Shown piece by piece: positions 1 through 5,119 of a stretch of 12,168 nt of DNA. The notes below the pieces were generated by a model. It was not told the origin of the DNA. It saw only the letters and a list, made by a program, of their open reading frames with translations, and ran no database searches. Origin of the DNA: JBLNBU01 sp050260215 (GTDB taxonomy: Bacteria; Pseudomonadota; Alphaproteobacteria; Rhodospirillales; Magnetospirillaceae); assembly GCA_050260215.1 (NCBI GenBank), contig JBLNBU010000225.1, forward strand, positions 1 through 12,168, given 5' to 3'. Within the stretch, counting starts at the first letter, position 1, and each line of letters opens with the position of its first letter. Made by a program: the position numbers and the translations under genes.

Positions 1-407
1 GCTTCGAGCTGGAACTGCTGGCCGGCCAGCCGGTGCCCGACTTGGCCGCGGCCATCAGCGCGGCGACGGGATTGCTGGCGCACGGGCCCAGGCTGGTGGT
101 GGTCACCAGTTTGGGCAACCAGGGCACCGCCTGCCTGGCGGTGACCGCTGAAGGCCGCTGGGTGGTCGAGACGCCGCGGGTCGATCTGCGCGTCCAGGTC
201 AACGGCGCCGGCGACCTGCTGGCGGCGCTACTGCTGGGCCGGCTGCTGAAGGGCGACACCGCCGCGGACGCGCTGTCGACGGCGGTGTCAGCGGTCTATG
301 CGGTGCTGGTGCGCACCCATGCCGAGGACGGCCGCGAACTGGCCCTGGTCGCCGCCCAGGACCTGTTGGTGGCGCCGCCGCGGCGCTTCCTCGCTGCCCC
401 CTTGTAA
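1..407 (+). CDS. pdxY: Pyridoxal kinase PdxY, C-terminal part (5' end outside window)
   Basis: The reading frame is already open at the left edge (first full codon at 3) and ends with TAA at 405-407, giving about 134 residues of a protein that is normally about 285 aa. The family phosphorylates pyridoxal, pyridoxine or pyridoxamine at the 5'-OH with ATP in the cytoplasmic PLP salvage pathway. The visible part starts at the FELELL segment, which matches the NLxELE stretch of PdxY. It contains the ribokinase-fold anion-hole and catalytic motif NGAGDLLAALLLGRLLKG (about residues 57-74 of the visible part), whose Asp is the catalytic base. It ends with the family-typical tail SAVYAVLVRT...ELALVAAQD. 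PdxY rather than PdxK is favoured by that tail, which resembles E. coli PdxY. The next gene starts 29 bp downstream on the same strand. The N-terminal substrate-binding half cannot be judged. Confidence 0.85.
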   Translation, partial: FELELLAGQPVPDLAAAISAATGLLAHGPRLVVVTSLGNQGTACLAVTAEGRWVVETPRVDLRVQVNGAGDLLAALLLGRLLKGDTAADALSTAVSAVYAVLVRTHAEDGRELALVAAQDLLVAPPRRFLAAPL

Positions 408-436
408 ATCGCCGCCATCCGCGGGATGGTGCGCCC

Positions 437-1039
437 ATGTTGGACGGCTTTCCCTTCCTGCGCGGCATCGCCATCGGCTTCGCCCTGGCCGCCCCCATCG
501 GACCGGTGGGCATCTTGTGCATCCGCAAGGCGCTCAACGACGGGCGCGTCGCCGCCTTCGTCGCCGGGCTGGGCGCGGCCCTGGCCGACACCGTGTTCGC
601 CGCCGTCGCCGCCGCCGGCATCGGCGTGGCGCTTGCCTGGCTGGCCGACTGGGCCACGGTGATCAAGGCGGTGGGCGGAACCTTCATGGTGGTGCTGGGC
701 GTCGGCGCCTGGCGGGCCGCCGCCGTGGCGGTGGAGCCCGATGCCGGCGCTGGCCCGGGACCGTGGCGTGACTTCCTGTCCACCTTCGCCGTCACCATCA
801 CCAACCCGTTCACCATCCTGGGAGCGGCCGGCGCGTTCGCCGCCTTCGGCAGCGGCATCGGAGTGGCGCTGGTCGGCGGCGTGTTCATCGGCTCGGCGCT
901 ATGGTGGCTGGTGCTGGCACTGCTGGTGGCCGCGGTGCGCACCCGCTTCACCCCTGAGCGCATGCGGCTGGTCAACCACGCCTCGGGCGCGCTGCTGGTG
1001 GTGTTCGGCCTGGCCGCCCTGGCCAGCCTCGCGTTCTAA
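437..1039 (+). CDS. LysE/RhtB family amino-acid exporter
   Basis: This is a 200-aa, very hydrophobic inner-membrane protein of the usual LysE/RhtB length. The N-terminal signature PIGPVGILCIRKALNDGR (residues 20-37) followed by GLGAALAD (44-51) is the family hallmark. A second hallmark, TITNPFTIL (120-128), lies after the central polar linker (about 98-112). About six hydrophobic segments can be seen (near 8-28, 40-62, 75-96, 112-136, 142-168 and 180-199). Members export amino acids or related small molecules, and the substrate cannot be read from sequence. ATG 437 was chosen because the family alignment begins there; upstream GGATGG (424-429) is a weak ribosome-binding site. It follows pdxY by 29 bp and could share its transcript. 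Its stop overlaps the convergent acetyltransferase stop by 4 bp (1036-1039). Confidence 0.88.
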   Translation: MLDGFPFLRGIAIGFALAAPIGPVGILCIRKALNDGRVAAFVAGLGAALADTVFAAVAAAGIGVALAWLADWATVIKAVGGTFMVVLGVGAWRAAAVAVEPDAGAGPGPWRDFLSTFAVTITNPFTILGAAGAFAAFGSGIGVALVGGVFIGSALWWLVLALLVAAVRTRFTPERMRLVNHASGALLVVFGLAALASLAF

Positions 1040-1485
1040 CCCAGCCGCTTCCTCAGCAGGATCTCGTCCTCGCCGTCGGCGACCAGGTCGGGCAGCGGGG
1101 CGACTTCGGCGAAGCCGCAACGGCGATAGAAATTGCGCGCCGGCACGTTGGAGGCCGAGACGCAGGCCCACAGGTTGGCGGCCTGCCCCGAGCGCTCGAC
1201 CGCGGCGTCCAGCAAGGTGCGGCCAAGGCCGAAGCCCTGGTGGCCGGGCAGCACCGCCAGCAGTTCCACATAGGGGCCGCGCAGCCAGGGCGAGCGCACG
1301 CCCAGCACTCCGGCCAGCGCGCCGCCGCGCGTCGCCGCCAGCCGGGTCAGCGCCGCATCGTCGCGGCCCAGCCAGCCGGCCAGCGCCGCGGCCGAATAGC
1401 CCAGGTGCAGCCATGGATCGATTCCGGCCAGGGCCTGGGCCAGCTGGCCGATGTCGGCAGCCTCGAGCGGACGGATGCGCACCAC
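1036..1485 (-). CDS. GNAT-family N-acetyltransferase
   Basis: This is a 149-aa single-domain GNAT protein. Motif A, LAVLPGHQGFGLGRTLLDAA (76-95), contains the acetyl-CoA pyrophosphate-binding QxxGxG (83-88). Motif B, SNVPARNFYRRCGF (112-125), is the classical N-x-x-A-x-x-F-Y-x-x-x-G-F. The N-terminus reads VRIRPLEAADIGQL, a standard GNAT beginning. There is no methionine codon anywhere in the frame, so initiation must use a non-ATG codon. GTG at 1485 or the adjacent GTG at 1482 both place the RIRPLEAAD strand correctly; 1485 is chosen without a clear Shine-Dalgarno sequence. The frame stays open far upstream, but that part is antisense-frame shadow of cheW. The start lies 8 bp after the cheW stop on the same strand, so translational coupling to cheW is likely. 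The acyl acceptor (small molecule or protein) is unknown. Confidence 0.8.
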   Translation of the reverse strand: MVRIRPLEAADIGQLAQALAGIDPWLHLGYSAAALAGWLGRDDAALTRLAATRGGALAGVLGVRSPWLRGPYVELLAVLPGHQGFGLGRTLLDAAVERSGQAANLWACVSASNVPARNFYRRCGFAEVAPLPDLVADGEDEILLRKRLG

Positions 1486-1493
1486 GGCCAGCG

Positions 1494-1949
1494 TCAGGCG
1501 GCAGCCAGGCGCGCGTGCTCGCCGATGACGGTGTTGAGGTCGAGCAGCGCCACCATGCGGCCGGCCACCGTGACCAGTCCGGTCAGGAAGCGCGCCCGCT
1601 CGCCGCCGGTGTCCAGTTGGGGAACCGGGTGGATGTCCTCGGCGGCGACGTCGACGATGTCGACCACCGCGTCGGCCAGCAGGCCTGCCTGGCCGCCGGC
1701 CGCCGCCACCACGATGATGACGTGGGTGCGCGTCGGGTCGGTGCGGCCGTGGTGGAACCGCGCCCTCAGGTCGACGATGGGCACGATGGCACCGCGCAGG
1801 TCGATGACGCCCATGATGAACTCGGGCACCTCGGGCAGCGGCGTGGTCGGCGCCCATCCCTTGATCTCGCGGATGGCCATGATGTCGATGCCGTATTCCT
1901 CGGCGCCGATGGTAAACGAGATGAACTGCTGATGCGCCTCGCCGGCCAT
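1494..1949 (-). CDS. cheW: CheW-type chemotaxis coupling protein
   Basis: This is a 151-aa protein consisting of one CheW domain, the cytoplasmic adaptor that links chemoreceptors (MCPs) to the histidine kinase CheA. The first half shows the canonical order: FISFTIGAEEYGIDIMAIREI (10-30), then TPLPEVPEFIMGVIDLRGAI (36-55) and VPIVDLRARF (56-65). The C-terminal half contains a long hydrophobic strand THVIIVVAA (75-83) and the closing RMVALLDLNTVIG (131-143). The open frame extends to an ATG at 1982, but ATG 1949 is preceded by a strong Shine-Dalgarno AGGGAGG (1955-1961, 5-nt spacing), so the shorter start is chosen. No cheA, cheY or mcp gene is nearby, so this is a stand-alone cheW. It lies 88 bp downstream of tRNA-Ser in the same orientation, and the GNAT gene follows it. 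Confidence 0.92.
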   Translation of the reverse strand: MAGEAHQQFISFTIGAEEYGIDIMAIREIKGWAPTTPLPEVPEFIMGVIDLRGAIVPIVDLRARFHHGRTDPTRTHVIIVVAAAGGQAGLLADAVVDIVDVAAEDIHPVPQLDTGGERARFLTGLVTVAGRMVALLDLNTVIGEHARLAAA

Positions 1950-2037
1950 GGCCGCCTCCCTGTCCCGGTCATCGGGGATCAAGCCACGAGGCTACTACGG
2001 AAGGGATGCGGGGCAAAGGGCCGTGTGGGGCGGAAGA

Positions 2038-2130
2038 TGGCGGAGGGGGCGGGATTCGAACCCGCGATACGATTCGTCACCGTATACACACTTTCCAGGC
2101 GTGCGCCTTCAACCACTCGGCCACCCCTCC
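2038..2130 (-). tRNA. tRNA-Ser (anticodon GGA, decodes UCC/UCU)
   Basis: Read on the minus strand, the gene begins GGAGGGG (2130-2124) and ends CCCCTCC-G-CCA, giving a perfect 7-bp acceptor stem, discriminator G at 2041 and an encoded CCA (2040-2038). The D arm is GCC...GGC. The anticodon stem is CACGC/GTGTG around the loop CTGGAAA, with GGA at 2096-2094. The T arm is GCGGG-TTCGAAT-CCCGC. A long class II variable arm with the 5-bp stem ATACG/CGTAT confirms serine identity. The length is 90 nt plus CCA. No U-rich terminator was seen between it and cheW, 88 bp downstream. Confidence 0.97.
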
Positions 2131-2136
2131 GCACCG

Positions 2137-2174
2137 CCTTCGCGCCGGGGCAGGGCCCTGGGCTTCGGCGAAGG
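2137..2174. other. Nested inverted repeat in the tRNA-Ser 5' leader
   Basis: CCTTCGC (2137-2143) is complementary to GCGAAGG (2168-2174), giving a 7-bp stem. Inside it GGGC (2148-2151) pairs with GCCC (2155-2158), and CAGGGCCCTG (2151-2160) is self-complementary. In the tRNA-Ser precursor this would form a folded leader just upstream of the RNase P cleavage site. There is no U-tract, so it is not an intrinsic terminator. The gap 2131-2330 otherwise holds only the candidate tRNA promoter and the untranslated region of the following small gene. Confidence 0.35.
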
Positions 2175-2179
2175 GCGAG

Positions 2180-2208
2180 AAAATACATGAGCGACCATGG
2201 GTGCGCAA
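2180..2208 (-). promoter_or_regulatory. Candidate sigma70 promoter for tRNA-Ser
   Basis: On the minus strand TTGCGC (2208-2203) and TATTTT (2185-2180) are separated by exactly 17 bp. The -35 is weak (3/6 matches to TTGACA) and the -10 is moderate (4/6). Predicted initiation near 2173 would give a leader of about 40 nt before the mature tRNA 5' end at 2130. It lies in a locally AT-richer patch. Confidence 0.35.
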
Positions 2209-2330
2209 GAGTTCCGCATATGCGCCGCGATTCATACGTTCCACGGTCGAAATGGCTTGAAATTCAGAGCACTTCCAGGCAAAGCTACTGTTGCCCATGA
2301 AATAAGCAACGCAAAGGCAGGGGTGTCTGC

Positions 2331-2627
2331 ATGTTTTTCGGTCGTCTGGTGGGCTGGCTGCTTCTGGTCGTCGCCGTGATCATGGCGTCGGCCGATGCCG
2401 TGCTGGCGCTGGGACCGATGGAATATGCCGGCATCGTCACCGCCGACGTGGTCACCCTGCTCTCGGGCCGCGCCCCCGAGGTCGACGGCGGCTTCTCCGC
2501 CGTAGACGCCATCGGCAGCGCGGTGCTGGCGCTGCCGGCGTGGTCGGTGGTCGGTGCCACCGGCCTGGCCCTGCTGATGGGCTTCCGCAAGCGCCCGCGC
2601 AAGCGTTTCGTCTTCCGCTCGCGCTGA
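2331..2627 (+). CDS. Small two-TM membrane protein, function unknown
   Basis: This 98-aa protein is not recognised. Two hydrophobic segments are visible, about 5-28 (starting GRLVGWLLLVVAVIMAS) and about 60-84 (AIGSAVLALPAWSVVGATGL onward). They are separated by a roughly 30-residue loop, containing TADVVTLLSGRAPEVDGG, that is probably periplasmic. The C-terminus is strongly basic (RKRPRKRFVFRSR, 86-98), as expected for a cytoplasmic tail by the positive-inside rule. The ATG is preceded by AGGGG (2319-2323), a usable ribosome-binding site. Third-position GC is high inside the frame, as in the neighbours, while the 150 bp before it are AT-richer, which supports a real gene with its own promoter region. 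It is flanked by tRNA-Ser (divergent) and folE (convergent), so it appears monocistronic. The first segment could instead be a cleavable signal peptide. Confidence 0.72.
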   Translation: MFFGRLVGWLLLVVAVIMASADAVLALGPMEYAGIVTADVVTLLSGRAPEVDGGFSAVDAIGSAVLALPAWSVVGATGLALLMGFRKRPRKRFVFRSR

Positions 2628-2651
2628 AATCCAAGACAGGTCTGATCGTGG

Positions 2652-2674
2652 ATGGCCGGGTCGAGCCCGGCCAT
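2652..2674. repeat. REP-like palindromic intergenic repeat
   Basis: ATGGCCGGG (2652-2660) and CCCGGCCAT (2666-2674) form a perfect 9-bp inverted repeat around the loop TCGAG. With its flanks (CGTGG before) it matches, from memory, a palindrome that is very common between genes in many alphaproteobacteria and that generates the spurious peptide start MAGLDPAIH when read as coding. It sits in the 71-bp gap between two convergent genes. There is no T-tract, so it is not a standard intrinsic terminator, although a hairpin here could still protect or end transcripts from both sides. Confidence 0.7.
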
Positions 2675-2698
2675 GCCAAAGGCGGCTGAAACGCGCCC

Positions 2699-3355
2699 TT
2701 ACGCGTTCGACAGGCCGCCGCTGTGCTGGTTGTGGATCAGCGCCATGAACTCGCGCCGGGTCGCCGGGTTGTCGCGGAAGGCGCCCAGCATGCGGCTGGT
2801 GACCATGGTCACCCCGGGCTTGTGGACGCCGCGGGTGGTCATGCACTCGTGCGCCGCCTCGATCACCACGGCCACGCCCTTGGGCTGCAGCACCTGGTTG
2901 ATGGTATTGGCGATCTGAGCGGTCAGCTTTTCCTGGATCTGCAGGCGCCTTGCATAGACCTCGACTACCCGGGCCAGCTTCGAGATGCCGACCACCCGCC
3001 TGTCGGGCAGATAGGCGACGTGGGCCTTGCCGAGGATCGGCACCATGTGGTGCTCGCAGTGCGATTCCAGGCGGATGTCGCGCAGCAGCACCATCTCGTC
3101 GTAGCCGTCGGTCTCCTCGAAGGTGCGCTGCAGGATCTCCTCGGGGTCCAGCCCGTAGCCGGCGAAGAATTCCTCGTAGGCGCGCACCACTCGGTCGGGG
3201 GTGCCGACCAGGCCCTCGCGGTCGGGGTCGTCGCCGGCCCAGCGCAACAGGGTGCGCACGGCCTCCTCGGCCTCGGCGCGGGTGGGGCGGGCGACGGCGG
3301 CGCCGTTGCAGCGCAGTTCGTCGGGAAGGGCGATGGTCGGGTCGACGGTGGTCAA
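2699..3355 (-). CDS. folE: GTP cyclohydrolase I (FolE)
   Basis: This 218-aa protein matches full-length type I GTP cyclohydrolase, which converts GTP to 7,8-dihydroneopterin triphosphate, the entry step of tetrahydrofolate (and queuosine) synthesis. The cytoplasmic enzyme is a homodecamer. The zinc ligands are visible: Cys100 and His103 in SHCEHHMVPILGKAHVAYLP (98-117) and Cys171 in EAAHECMTTRG (166-176). The motifs VVGISKLARVVEVYARRLQIQE (121-142) and HNQHSGG are also family-typical. The chosen start is TTG 3355, because an in-frame TAG lies 24 nt upstream and no ATG occurs before the domain; GAGGGA about 8 nt upstream serves as ribosome-binding site. It lies 68 bp downstream of apaG on the same strand and could be cotranscribed with it. 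It converges with the small membrane-protein gene. Confidence 0.96.
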   Translation of the reverse strand: MTTVDPTIALPDELRCNGAAVARPTRAEAEEAVRTLLRWAGDDPDREGLVGTPDRVVRAYEEFFAGYGLDPEEILQRTFEETDGYDEMVLLRDIRLESHCEHHMVPILGKAHVAYLPDRRVVGISKLARVVEVYARRLQIQEKLTAQIANTINQVLQPKGVAVVIEAAHECMTTRGVHKPGVTMVTSRMLGAFRDNPATRREFMALIHNQHSGGLSNA

Positions 3356-3423
3356 GGCGTTGATCCCTCGTTCGGTCTATTCCGTGCGAGATGTGGCGCG
3401 CCTGCCGGCCCGGCGCAACCCCG

Positions 3424-3816
3424 CTAGTTCAAACGGACGGACTCGTGCGGGCTGTCCAGCGAGAAGGCCGGGATCTCGATGTCGAACTTCTCGCCGTTCT
3501 GGCTTTCCATTTGGTACTCGCCGCACATGATGCCCGACGGCGTCGGCAGCGGGGTGCCGCTGGTGTACTCGTAGGCGTCGCCTGGGCCCAGCACCGGCTG
3601 CTCGCCGACCACGCCCGAGCCCTGCACCTCCTGGACGCGGCCGCGGGCGTCGGTGATCTTCCAGTGACGCCGCAACAGTTGCACCGTCTCGCCCCCACCG
3701 TTCTCGATGCGGACACGATAGGCCCAGACGTAATGGCTGTCGGCCGGGGACGACTGGTCCTCGAGGTAGAAGGGCTTGACCGTAACGGTGATGCCACGGG
3801 TCGTTTGCGAATACAT
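3424..3816 (-). CDS. apaG: ApaG (Co2+/Mg2+ efflux-associated protein)
   Basis: This 130-aa, single-domain ApaG/DUF525 protein folds as a fibronectin-III-like beta sandwich and has the usual full length. Visible family features are GITVTVKPFYLEDQS (8-22), YVWAYRVRIEN (29-39), QLLRRHWKITDARG (46-59), the glycine-rich VQGSGVVGEQPVL (64-76) and TPSGIMCGEYQM (92-103). The biochemical role is not settled; enterobacterial mutants have been linked to cobalt and magnesium efflux, and eukaryotic relatives include the F-box protein FBXO3. ATG 3816 fits the usual N-terminus; the upstream GGGA gives only a weak ribosome-binding site. A promoter candidate lies about 60 bp upstream (3879-3906). It is not next to ksgA or apaH as in enterics but precedes folE. 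Confidence 0.95.
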   Translation of the reverse strand: MYSQTTRGITVTVKPFYLEDQSSPADSHYVWAYRVRIENGGGETVQLLRRHWKITDARGRVQEVQGSGVVGEQPVLGPGDAYEYTSGTPLPTPSGIMCGEYQMESQNGEKFDIEIPAFSLDSPHESVRLN

Positions 3817-3878
3817 GCGGGTTCCCGGATTCCTGCGGCAAAAGGGGCGGGCGACGCCTCTGCTGTCGCCTTTCCGTC

Positions 3879-3906
3879 ATATTAAGGCCTCCTCGGCGGA
3901 TGTCCA
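3879..3906 (-). promoter_or_regulatory. Candidate sigma70 promoter for apaG (and folE)
   Basis: On the minus strand TGGACA (3906-3901, 5/6 matches to the -35 consensus) and TAATAT (3884-3879, 4/6 to the -10) are separated by 16 bp. Predicted initiation near 3872 gives a leader of about 55 nt to the apaG ATG. It is the best minus-strand promoter-like match in this gap and lies in one of its few AT-rich patches. Confidence 0.42.
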
Positions 3907-3915
3907 CTCTCGCCG

Positions 3916-3927
3916 GGCCGATCGGCC
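3916..3927. promoter_or_regulatory. 12-bp perfect palindrome in the apaG/hemerythrin divergent region
   Basis: GGCCGATCGGCC is a perfect self-complementary 12-mer located 24 bp upstream of the sigma54-like -24 box and just upstream of the apaG -35 box. A dimeric regulator could bind here, but palindromes of G and C are frequent by chance in DNA of this composition. Confidence 0.22.
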
Positions 3928-3951
3928 GCGCGCGTCGGGGTTACCGGGCCT

Positions 3952-3967
3952 TGGGAAGCCGATTGCA
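3952..3967 (+). promoter_or_regulatory. Candidate sigma54 (-24/-12) promoter for bacteriohemerythrin
   Basis: The sequence TGGGAAG-CCGA-TTGCA resembles the RpoN consensus TGGCACG-N4-TTGCA. It has the invariant GG (3953-3954) and GC (3965-3966) exactly 10 bp apart. Transcription would start near 3978, leaving about 36 nt before the ATG at 4014. The two mismatches, in the CAC part of the -24 box, keep this uncertain. Confidence 0.38.
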
Positions 3968-4013
3968 GTTCGGCGCCTGCGCTGCCACCATGGTGCGGGG
4001 GAGGTGGAGGCCG

Positions 4014-4451
4014 ATGACCGACCACGAGCATCTGTGGCACATCGACTGGCGTGACGAGTTCGCCATCGGCGACCCGGTGATCGACGCCCAGCATCGCGCC
4101 TTCTTCGCGGAGGTCGGGCAGCTGCGCGCCGCCATCCTGTCGGACCAGCCCCAGCAGCGCTATGCCGACTACTGCGCCACCTTCTCCCACAGCCTGCGCC
4201 GCCATTTCGCCGACGAGGAACAGCTGATGGCCGAGATGGGCTATCCCGGCCTCGACGACCATCGCAGCGTCCATCGCCACCTGCTGGCCCGGGTCGAGGC
4301 CGTCCGCGACCAGGTCGCCGCCGCCCCCTGCCTGCTGGACTGCATCCTGGCCAGCCGCAGCCTGATCATCATGCTGATCGAGCACCTGCTGCACGACGAC
4401 ATGCGTCTCAAGGCCTTCCTGGACGGCCCGGCCAAGGAGGAATGCGCATGA
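4014..4451 (+). CDS. Bacteriohemerythrin (O2-binding diiron protein)
   Basis: This is a 145-aa single-domain hemerythrin, a soluble four-helix bundle that binds O2 reversibly at a diiron centre. All seven expected iron ligands can be placed: His27 (DAQH), His64 and Glu68 (HFADE), His83 and His87 (HRSVH), and His124 and Asp129 (HLLHDD). The N-terminal WHIDWRDEFAIGDPVIDAQH (8-27) is the family's signature start. The frame is open to an ATG at 3900, but ATG 4014 is preceded by GGAGG (4006-4010) and a further GGGGAGG (3997-4003), and only this start gives the normal length. Its TGA overlaps the ATG of the next gene, so the two are coupled. Known members serve oxygen storage, delivery to oxygenases or sensing; which applies here is not visible. 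A sigma54-like element lies about 45 bp upstream. Confidence 0.93.
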   Translation: MTDHEHLWHIDWRDEFAIGDPVIDAQHRAFFAEVGQLRAAILSDQPQQRYADYCATFSHSLRRHFADEEQLMAEMGYPGLDDHRSVHRHLLARVEAVRDQVAAAPCLLDCILASRSLIIMLIEHLLHDDMRLKAFLDGPAKEECA

Positions 4452-5050
4452 GGCGCCTGGCCGTCCTTGCCCTGCTGGCCTGGCTGGCCGCCCTGCCGGC
4501 CGCCGCCCAGACCGCCCAGCCGGGCACCCGCGACGAGCCGTCGCGCCTGGCGGTGGCGGTGTTCGGCCGCATCTGCCTGTTGGGCCTGGGCGACGTCGGC
4601 GCCATCGACAGCATGCTGGCGCCCGGCAACGAATTCGGCTTCGTCGAGGTCCCCCAGGACATCGCCGAGACCCTGCTGCGCGGCCGCCGCGGCACCGTTC
4701 GGGCGCTGCGCCGTCCCGGCCTGGGCACGGTGATGGTGGTGGCAGGCGCCGACGGCATCTGCTCGGTGTGGTCGCAATGGGCCGAGGCCGATGCGGTGCG
4801 CCGCCACATGGCCGCCATGGTCGAGCGCGGCGGGCTGCAGGGCGGCGGCACCCTGGTCCCGGCCGGGGTCAAGGATAACGCCGGCAGCCGCACCTTCGAG
4901 TGGAAGCTGATGCCTGAAGGCTGGTACGCCCACGACCTGGGCCGCCGCACGGGCGACGACGGCCGCCGGCCGGTGCTGGTCACCGCCGCACTGTGGCCGC
5001 CGGGCGAGCGCCCGTTCGAGGGCCTGCTGTCCGCCGCGCGCGGACGTTGA
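4448..5050 (+). CDS. Secreted protein of unknown family, coupled to hemerythrin
   Basis: This 200-aa protein is not recognised. It starts with a clear Sec signal peptide (MRRLAVLALLAWLAALPAAA, cleavage probably near residue 20-22), predicting a periplasmic product. The mature part has two cysteines, Cys43 (VFGRICLLGL) and Cys105 (ADGICSVW), that could form a disulfide or bind a ligand. A glycine-rich mid-region follows, and then an aromatic segment (RTFEWKLMPEGWYAHDLG, 148-165). No lipobox is present. The start ATG 4448 overlaps the hemerythrin stop as ATGA; AGGAGG (4435-4440) stands 7 nt before it, whereas the ATG at 4442 is only 1 nt away. Coupled translation with a cytoplasmic diiron protein suggests related expression but not a shared compartment. 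Codon composition matches the neighbours. Confidence 0.8.
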   Translation: MRRLAVLALLAWLAALPAAAQTAQPGTRDEPSRLAVAVFGRICLLGLGDVGAIDSMLAPGNEFGFVEVPQDIAETLLRGRRGTVRALRRPGLGTVMVVAGADGICSVWSQWAEADAVRRHMAAMVERGGLQGGGTLVPAGVKDNAGSRTFEWKLMPEGWYAHDLGRRTGDDGRRPVLVTAALWPPGERPFEGLLSAARGR

Positions 5051-5065
5051 CCGCTAACGATTTTC

Positions 5066-5094
5066 TGGACACCTCCCGCGACTCGGGCCATTAG
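5066..5094 (+). promoter_or_regulatory. Weak sigma70-like promoter before the trkH pair
   Basis: TGGACA (5066-5071, 5/6) and CATTAG (5089-5094, 3/6) are separated by 17 bp in the 69-bp gap 5051-5119. Initiation near 5101 would leave a leader of about 20 nt containing AGGGGAG. The -10 is poor. The trkH genes could equally be read from upstream, since no terminator was seen after 5050. Confidence 0.25.
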
Positions 5095-5119
5095 TCTGGG
5101 CGCAGGGGAGAATGAACCT

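Noticed and set aside
1950..1982. Longer cheW start at ATG 1982
   Set aside because: ATG 1949 has a strong AGGGAGG with good spacing and fits the normal CheW N-terminus; the extra 11 residues show no family similarity.
741..2300. 519-codon plus-strand open frame spanning lysE, GNAT, cheW and tRNA-Ser
   Set aside because: It runs antisense through three recognisable genes and across a tRNA, with Arg/Ala/Pro-rich low-complexity translation.
2197..2379. 60-codon plus-strand frame in the tRNA-Ser/small-protein gap
   Set aside because: It overlaps the better supported 98-aa gene in another frame, has no ribosome-binding site and shows no recognisable features.
2285..2674. Minus-strand frame starting MAGLDPAIH
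   Set aside because: This start is the classic artefact of the palindromic intergenic repeat, and the frame is antisense to the small membrane-protein gene.
3900..4013. Longer hemerythrin start at ATG 3900
   Set aside because: It would add 38 Arg/Gly-rich residues before the canonical N-terminus and would overlap the likely promoter elements; GGAGG precedes ATG 4014.
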